From contig DLYC01000255.1 of assembly GCA_003447895.1 (NCBI GenBank), positions 1-6,527 on the forward strand: a stretch of DNA of 6,527 bases, given 5' to 3'. The stretch comes from Lachnospiraceae bacterium. Lineage in GTDB: Bacteria > Bacillota > Clostridia > Lachnospirales > Lachnospiraceae. Position numbers and translations under genes: made by a program. A model generated the notes under the pieces. The model searched no databases. It was not told the origin of the DNA and was given only the letters and a program-made list of their open reading frames with translations. Shown here in pieces: positions 2,968-6,527 of the stretch (its first letter is position 1; each line of letters begins with the position of its first letter).

Positions 2968-5748
2968 TTATACGGGATAAATCTTCCTGCCGTAGCTGTC
3001 GAATACGCTGTATCCCGGATGCTTGTCGGCCATGTCCAGCGCATTCGCAAGGTATTTGTGGGCGCTGATCTGGCTCTTAGTGTTTCCCCAGCTCTTCCGA
3101 ACACGGAACCACCCGGAATACGAATCCGGATACACCGGTACTCCGTGATCATCATACAGCTCATGCCCGGTTCCACACTCATCAACTTTCATGATACCGT
3201 TCTTGGGATTACGGTATGCTCCCTTCTGGGACTTGGTGTCCGCCCAGGACTTCCGCACCCGGAAGAGCCCGTCCGCAGGATCGGGCGCAGGCTTAGGCTC
3301 CGGCTTGGGCTCAGGCTTAGGCTCCGGCTTAGGTGTGGGCTCGGGAGTAGGCGTCTTGTCCGGCCTGTATACCTCTTTCCCGTTCCAGTCATAGACCGCG
3401 TAGGCACCGTTCCACTTGTCCGCTTCCGCTTTCGCGTTCGCAAGGACATTGTATGCGCCCTTCTGCGTCTTGGCATCCGCCCACGAAGTGCGTACCCTGT
3501 AAAGCTGCGCGCCAAAGGGAACCGCCCAGGAGATGGATTTCCCACTCTGCGTGAAGGTCGCCTTGCCCGCTTTGATCACGCCGTAGATGTCGGCATTCAG
3601 CTGCCATACCTTAACGCCGTGCTCTCTCATGCGCCCGCTGCCATACTGCGTAAATCCGCAGGATCCCGGCTGCCCTGCTTCGTTGTTGCACTGGATGGCA
3701 AAGATGCAGCCATGTGCCACGTAAATGCGTGCAGATGTTCCGTCGCCGTTGTTGCCGTGATGTCCGACTTCTGCGCCCTTGACGATAAGGCTGTACTCTT
3801 CGGCAAACTGGGACGCGTCCGCGTCGCCCGCCATAATGTAGTAAGACTGCTTACTGTACAGGCACAGGGAACCGTCGTTGACATACGCCCAGCCTTCGGG
3901 GTAGTCGAACTCTTTCGACCATTTCTTCGGCTGATTTCTGTACACATCGAAGGCGATCTCGCCGCACTTGATCGTGCTTTCGTTGTCAACGTAGTGGACC
4001 TTTGCCCCGGCTGCTTTTGCCTCGCGGATGAATTTATTCAGGTAGTTCTTGTCGTCCAGGACATGACCGCCGGGCTCGGAACCGTCCCCGGCGAGTTTCA
4101 GGCTCGCAGGATCCTGGCAGAAAATATCCGTGACAGTGATACGGCTGTCTTCGAGCAGGCGGAACCCGCCGCCCAGATGGTCGACGTGTGCGTGCGTGCC
4201 TACGAAGGAGACCCTGGTCAGCCCGTTGTCGACCAGGTACTGTACCAGGCGCTTTGCCGGCTCGCTGTCTTTCATGTATGCGTCGATGACGATCGCATGG
4301 CCGTTCTGGTCGTGCCATACACACCCGGCACCCCGGCGGTCATCCGGGGAAGACCGGCGCGTGTATCCGGGATAGAAAATACGGATTTCCTTGTGCTTTT
4401 CAGTGGCAACAGGCGCAGCCGCCGGTTTGGTCTCCGCTTTTTCCTGTTCCTTTTTCTTGTATTCCACGTTGTATTTGGCCAGACCGTACTGCTCGACCAG
4501 GCGGCAGATTTTCTCCACGTAGTCAGGAGCCGTAGCATAGCCGCCCGCCTTAATGATGGTAGCCGCCTTCTTGTAGTCTGTCTCCCCCACCAGTCCCGGA
4601 TAGCGAAGGGCGCTGCCGTTCTTTGCGCCCGCCAGGTACGCACTGTGGTCGCCTACGCTCTCAGCGTAAGAGTTGTAAACGCGGAAATCTGCCTTCACGG
4701 TCGCCGCGCCAGTGCTGTACACCTCTTTGGTATCCTTCGTGCATACCCTTTTGCCGTCCCATGTGGAACCGGGCCAGGTATTCCCGGACAGGTTCTTTTT
4801 CATGCCGAAGAGGTTGTTCGCGTTCTTAGCAAGGTCGCTGCGTCCCCAGCCGCTTTCGAGGATCGCCTGTGCGATGGTGACGGCTGCGCAGATGCCGCGC
4901 GCCTTCATGTCCGCCTGCGCAAGCGGCGCAATCTCGTCAATAAAGGCCTCTGTATAGGGCTTTTCCCTGTTCGTCTCCACGGGCTTTTTTACGCCGTTCT
5001 TGTAGTCCGCTTCCAGGGCGGCTCTCGTCTTCGGTCCGTATACTCCGTCGATCGTCAGTCCCTTTATGCGCTGGAAGGTTCGCACAGCGGAGTCCGTGTC
5101 CAGGCCGAAGGAACCGTCCGCGCCACATCCGCCGCAGTCATAGCCGCAGGCAATGAGCATTTTCTGCATCTTTTCCACATCGTCGCCCTGATCGCCACGA
5201 CTCAGGGAGACTGTGACAGAGATACCGGTCAGCCTCGCCTTAAATTTCTTCCATTCCGCATCGCCTCCGACTGCGCCCCAGCCTGGCACCCTCGGACAGC
5301 TCTTGCCGGTCACGTCATAATGCCTGCACACCCGGTCTGCCGGTACATTGAACTTCTGCATCAGGTATTTGGTCAGCTCTACCGCCGCCGTAACTGCTGC
5401 CGCCGTAAACTCCCAGCTGCTGCCATTGTTATGCGTGCAAATCTCGATACCGATGGAATTGCGGTTCGTGCACTTGCTGTGCAGAGGGTGATGACTGGAT
5501 TCGATGGATCCTCCGCAGTGCCAGGCATAATACTTGGCAGGATCACAATACTCTCTTATCTCCCCCGAGCGGTCCACGAAGTAGTGCGCGCTGGCGCCCC
5601 TGTTCCCGCCGTTAAAATACTGCACATTGTTTGCCGCCGTTCCCTCGGATCCTGTGTAGTGGATAACGATGTACTTGACGCCTTCCGTTCGAGTACCGCA
5701 GTTTCTGCCCGGTGTGAAATTGCCGTTTTTAATAATGCTGATACCCAT
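2968..5748 (-). CDS. Multidomain phage lysin: amidase, PG-binding, glucosaminidase, metallo-beta-lactamase fold, SPOR-like repeats
   Basis: This 926-aa cell-wall hydrolase is very long for an endolysin (usually 200-500 aa). Domains in order: Amidase_2/PGRP (about 1-155), with zinc ligands H30 (IVIHYTG), H143 and C151 and catalytic K149 in RHYDVTGKSCP; PG_binding_1 (184-248, SRGDQGDDVEKMQ to DGVYGPKTRAAL); a GH73-type glucosaminidase (262-425), probable catalytic E298 in AQAILESGWG and NLFGMK following; a Lys/Ala linker; a metallo-beta-lactamase-fold domain (454-735); and three SPOR-like repeats (748-796, 828-873, 880-926) with a PEPK linker. There is no signal peptide, so export would need the holin encoded upstream. 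AGGAGG (5755-5760) is six bases from the ATG. An intrinsic terminator lies directly before this ribosome site, so expression may depend on readthrough. The first three modules are classic lysin parts; the MBL domain is not. Confidence 0.93.
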   Translation of the reverse strand: MGISIIKNGNFTPGRNCGTRTEGVKYIVIHYTGSEGTAANNVQYFNGGNRGASAHYFVDRSGEIREYCDPAKYYAWHCGGSIESSHHPLHSKCTNRNSIGIEICTHNNGSSWEFTAAAVTAAVELTKYLMQKFNVPADRVCRHYDVTGKSCPRVPGWGAVGGDAEWKKFKARLTGISVTVSLSRGDQGDDVEKMQKMLIACGYDCGGCGADGSFGLDTDSAVRTFQRIKGLTIDGVYGPKTRAALEADYKNGVKKPVETNREKPYTEAFIDEIAPLAQADMKARGICAAVTIAQAILESGWGRSDLAKNANNLFGMKKNLSGNTWPGSTWDGKRVCTKDTKEVYSTGAATVKADFRVYNSYAESVGDHSAYLAGAKNGSALRYPGLVGETDYKKAATIIKAGGYATAPDYVEKICRLVEQYGLAKYNVEYKKKEQEKAETKPAAAPVATEKHKEIRIFYPGYTRRSSPDDRRGAGCVWHDQNGHAIVIDAYMKDSEPAKRLVQYLVDNGLTRVSFVGTHAHVDHLGGGFRLLEDSRITVTDIFCQDPASLKLAGDGSEPGGHVLDDKNYLNKFIREAKAAGAKVHYVDNESTIKCGEIAFDVYRNQPKKWSKEFDYPEGWAYVNDGSLCLYSKQSYYIMAGDADASQFAEEYSLIVKGAEVGHHGNNGDGTSARIYVAHGCIFAIQCNNEAGQPGSCGFTQYGSGRMREHGVKVWQLNADIYGVIKAGKATFTQSGKSISWAVPFGAQLYRVRTSWADAKTQKGAYNVLANAKAEADKWNGAYAVYDWNGKEVYRPDKTPTPEPTPKPEPKPEPKPEPKPAPDPADGLFRVRKSWADTKSQKGAYRNPKNGIMKVDECGTGHELYDDHGVPVYPDSYSGWFRVRKSWGNTKSQISAHKYLANALDMADKHPGYSVFDSYGRKIYPV
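2971..3507 (-). repeat. Three SPOR-like wall-binding repeats at the lysin C-terminus
   Basis: Each unit of about 46-49 residues follows the pattern FRVRKSW..TKSQ.GA, then a helical N/A/D-rich stretch, then a YxVYD..GK.VY strand. Units are 748-796 (LYRVRTSWADAKTQKGAY), 828-873 (LFRVRKSWADTKSQKGAY) and 880-926 (WFRVRKSWGNTKSQISAH). Similar repeats end many clostridial amidases and are taken to bind the cell wall. The first is separated from the other two by the proline-rich linker; the last two are almost contiguous. Confidence 0.75.
3268..3360 (-). repeat. Proline-rich PEPK linker encoded by short tandem repeats
   Basis: Residues 797-827 are a DKTPTPEPTPKPEP-type linker followed by repeated KPEP. 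At DNA level the block CAGGCTTAGGCTCCGGCTT (19 bp on the + strand) occurs at 3288-3306 and exactly again at 3312-3330, a 24-bp period that is a multiple of three. Gain or loss of units would change linker length without shifting the frame. Confidence 0.8.
3544..4389 (-). other. ComEC-type metallo-beta-lactamase-fold domain within the lysin
   Basis: Residues 454-735 of the lysin hold the ordered MBL motifs: a first strand ending in Asp (AIVIDAYM, D489), then the metal motif HAHVDH (H519, H521, D523, H524; bases 4177-4194), then IMAGDAD (D642), then VGHHGNNGDGTS (H663, H664), and a final strand near AIQCN. The GD...GHHG...TS arrangement is that of the MBL domain at the C-terminus of ComEC/Rec2-type proteins. 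All apparent metal ligands are kept, so it is probably an active hydrolase. The substrate is unknown: DNA or a wall polymer phosphodiester are the natural guesses. Confidence 0.85.
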
Positions 5749-5763
5749 TTGTATCCTCCTTAT

Positions 5764-5789
5764 AAAAAAAGAGGCCCGAAGGCCTCTCT
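5764..5789 (-). terminator. Intrinsic terminator between holin and lysin genes
   Basis: Read on the - strand, AGAGGCC, a TTCG tetraloop and GGCCTCT (5787-5770) form a perfect 7-bp hairpin. Two more weak pairs are possible, and the run of seven T (5770-5764) overlaps the end of the stem. It lies between the holin stop (5820) and the lysin ribosome site, whose AGGAGG begins four bases after the T-run. No promoter is evident between the two genes, so it probably acts as an attenuator that sets the holin:lysin ratio or needs antitermination. Confidence 0.9.
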
Positions 5790-5819
5790 ACTTTTGTCGT
5801 TATCTCTCTGCATTTATCA

Positions 5820-6155
5820 TTATTCGTTTTCGGCTGTAGCTCCGATCTCTTTCGCCGCGTTCATCTGCTTGACCGCCGCCTCGATCATGACGTCGATTTC
5901 CTCATCAGACAAATCGATGTTCTTCTGTTCGAGAATCCGCTTAATAAATTTAGTAACGATCGCCTTGCGCTCTGATCCAGGCATCGCCTGGTGGCACTGC
6001 TCCGCGGCAAGGACTGCCTGCATGGTCCAGTCGATCAGCGCCTGCATGACCGAATTCTCGGTCTTCGCGCGGATAAAAGGTATCGCGTATCTCGTTATCA
6101 AAAATGTCGCGATCATGATAGTAAGCTTTAATATTTCCAGGATAATATCTCTCAT
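5820..6155 (-). CDS. Phage holin, LLH family
   Basis: This 111-aa membrane protein would form lesions in the cytoplasmic membrane at the end of the lytic cycle, letting the lysin reach the peptidoglycan. One hydrophobic N-terminal segment (about 3-28, ILEILKLTIMIATFLITRYAIPF) is followed by a long charged helical tail. The block from SERKAIVTKFI (61-71) through NIDLSDEEIDVMIEAAVKQ (79-97) is the typical C-terminal signature of the LLH holin family (Holin_LLH). The frame is open 90 nt further upstream, but the start at 6155 is preferred: GAGG lies 7 nt before the ATG and overlaps the stop codon region of the upstream gene, and the upstream extension would overlap that gene and add a basic, non-family leader. 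It is 7 nt from the preceding gene, so translation is probably coupled. Confidence 0.88.
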   Translation of the reverse strand: MRDIILEILKLTIMIATFLITRYAIPFIRAKTENSVMQALIDWTMQAVLAAEQCHQAMPGSERKAIVTKFIKRILEQKNIDLSDEEIDVMIEAAVKQMNAAKEIGATAENE

Positions 6156-6162
6156 TGTTTCC

Positions 6163-6417
6163 TCACTTTCCGTCGTTTTCCAGGTCTTCAATTCTGTGGT
6201 TGATGACTTTGATCTGCTCCTCGACCACCGGCATTCGGCGCGCAAAATTATTGTGTTCCCTGACCTCGCGGGTCAGTTCGTCAATCTTCGTGTCCGTCAC
6301 CGCCTGCGTGACCTTCAGTGTCTCATTCGTTTTCTGATTCGCTCCCCAGACCGTGATGATTGTCCCGATCAAAGACAGAATCCCGGTCACGGCAGCCGCT
6401 ATTACCGCTTCTAACAC
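6163..6417 (-). CDS. XhlA-like membrane/coiled-coil protein of the lysis cassette (GTG start)
   Basis: This 84-aa protein has an N-terminal transmembrane helix (about 2-24, LEAVIAAAVTGILSLIGTIITVW). A predicted coiled coil (about 40-80) follows, with heptad-like DELTREVREHN and VEEQIKVINHRIEDLE. That layout and ending match small proteins found beside holins in clostridial phages and resemble hemolysin XhlA, which assists lysis. The start is set at GTG 6417-6415: GGAGGG lies 7 nt before it. An ATG five codons earlier (6432) has no ribosome site, and the GGAGGG falls inside its first codons. It precedes the holin by 7 nt in the same transcript. XhlA kinship is inferred from layout, not from a clear signature. 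Confidence 0.7.
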   Translation of the reverse strand: MLEAVIAAAVTGILSLIGTIITVWGANQKTNETLKVTQAVTDTKIDELTREVREHNNFARRMPVVEEQIKVINHRIEDLENDGK

Positions 6418-6443
6418 ATTGGCGCCCTCCATAGGATCACATG

Positions 6444-6468
6444 AAAAGAGCGCCCCGGAGAGCGCCCT
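6444..6468 (-). terminator. Probable weak terminator/attenuator upstream of the lysis cassette
   Basis: Read on the - strand, AGGGCGC (6468-6462) pairs with GCGCTCT (6453-6447) across eight bases, using one G-U pair. A short run of T at 6447-6444 follows the stem. The hairpin is GC-rich but its T-run is short. It lies just before the XhlA-like gene and would separate it from a late gene beyond the right edge. Confidence 0.55.
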
Positions 6469-6527
6469 GGTTAAAAGTTAAAAAGTAAAATTTGAGTTTT
6501 TGGGAACTGAGTAAAATGGTGCTTTAA
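6469..6527. other. AT-rich intergenic end of the window
   Basis: No gene is visible. The stretch is A-rich on the + strand with short iterations (GTTAAAA, GTTAAAAA, GTAAAA, and AGTAAAAT at 6484-6491 and 6510-6517). It could hold a late promoter for the - strand lysis genes, but no convincing -35/-10 pair is seen. Confidence 0.4.

Noticed and set aside
3191..3607. Short open frames on both strands within the lysin C-terminal region
   Set aside because: They are Arg/Ser/Gly-rich shadows of the repetitive linker and SPOR-like repeats without ribosome sites or family features.
6156..6245. Upstream start for the holin at 6245
   Set aside because: It would overlap the preceding gene by over 80 nt and add a basic Ser/Arg/Thr-rich leader before the transmembrane helix; the ATG at 6155 has its own ribosome site and gives a normal LLH holin length.
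2929..6414. A very long + strand open frame (1161 codons) antisense to the lysin, holin and XhlA-like genes
   Set aside because: Over the lysin it is exactly codon-aligned with the opposite strand, so it stays open only because the lysin avoids TTA, CTA and TCA codons. Its translation has no recognisable domain and an odd Arg/Val/Leu-rich composition, and there is no good ribosome site. The lysin on the other strand has several clear domains.

Overview
The window looks like the junction between the lysogeny and lysis modules of a temperate phage (or a prophage) of a Gram-positive host, most likely a gut-type clostridium (Lachnospiraceae or Oscillospiraceae). The reasons are the strong AGGAGG-type ribosome sites, a consensus sigma-A promoter, an LLH-family holin, a zinc-ribbon large serine recombinase and a modular amidase/glucosaminidase lysin with clostridial-type C-terminal repeats. 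The species cannot be read from the sequence.

Layout. Positions 1-1601 (+ strand) hold a tightly overlapped lysogeny operon: the tail end of a probable XRE-type repressor, a 69-aa ImmA/IrrE-like protein whose HEXXH motif is degraded to HAMRH, and a 432-aa large serine integrase. Positions 1602-1851 are a regulatory region. It carries two 15-bp palindromes (TCACTCA-N-TGAGTGA) centred 31 bp apart. The second fills the 17-bp spacer of a near-perfect promoter (TTGACA-N17-TATTAT). A roughly 130-nt leader follows that can fold on itself. This promoter should drive four small + strand genes (1852-2886): three orphan proteins of 58-61 aa and a 137-aa protein ending in a helix-turn-helix. Positions 2891-2925 form a terminator shared by the convergent modules.

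On the - strand, read from right to left, the lysis cassette holds an XhlA-like membrane/coiled-coil protein, an LLH holin, an intrinsic terminator, and then a 926-aa lysin (2968-5748). The lysin combines an Amidase_2 domain, a PG_binding_1 domain, a GH73-type glucosaminidase, a complete ComEC-type metallo-beta-lactamase-fold domain and three SPOR-like repeats split by a Pro/Glu/Lys linker.

The two most notable points are these. (1) The lysin carries a metallo-hydrolase domain (HAHVDH, GDAD and GHHG motifs) that is not a standard endolysin part. (2) The small-gene operon, with its palindrome-controlled promoter and terminal HTH gene, has the architecture of an anti-CRISPR/aca operon or another phage accessory (moron) locus, though its proteins are not recognised. 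Having the integrase and lysis modules 1-1.5 kb apart suggests a free phage genome with attP intact, or an element whose att site lies elsewhere. That is inference.
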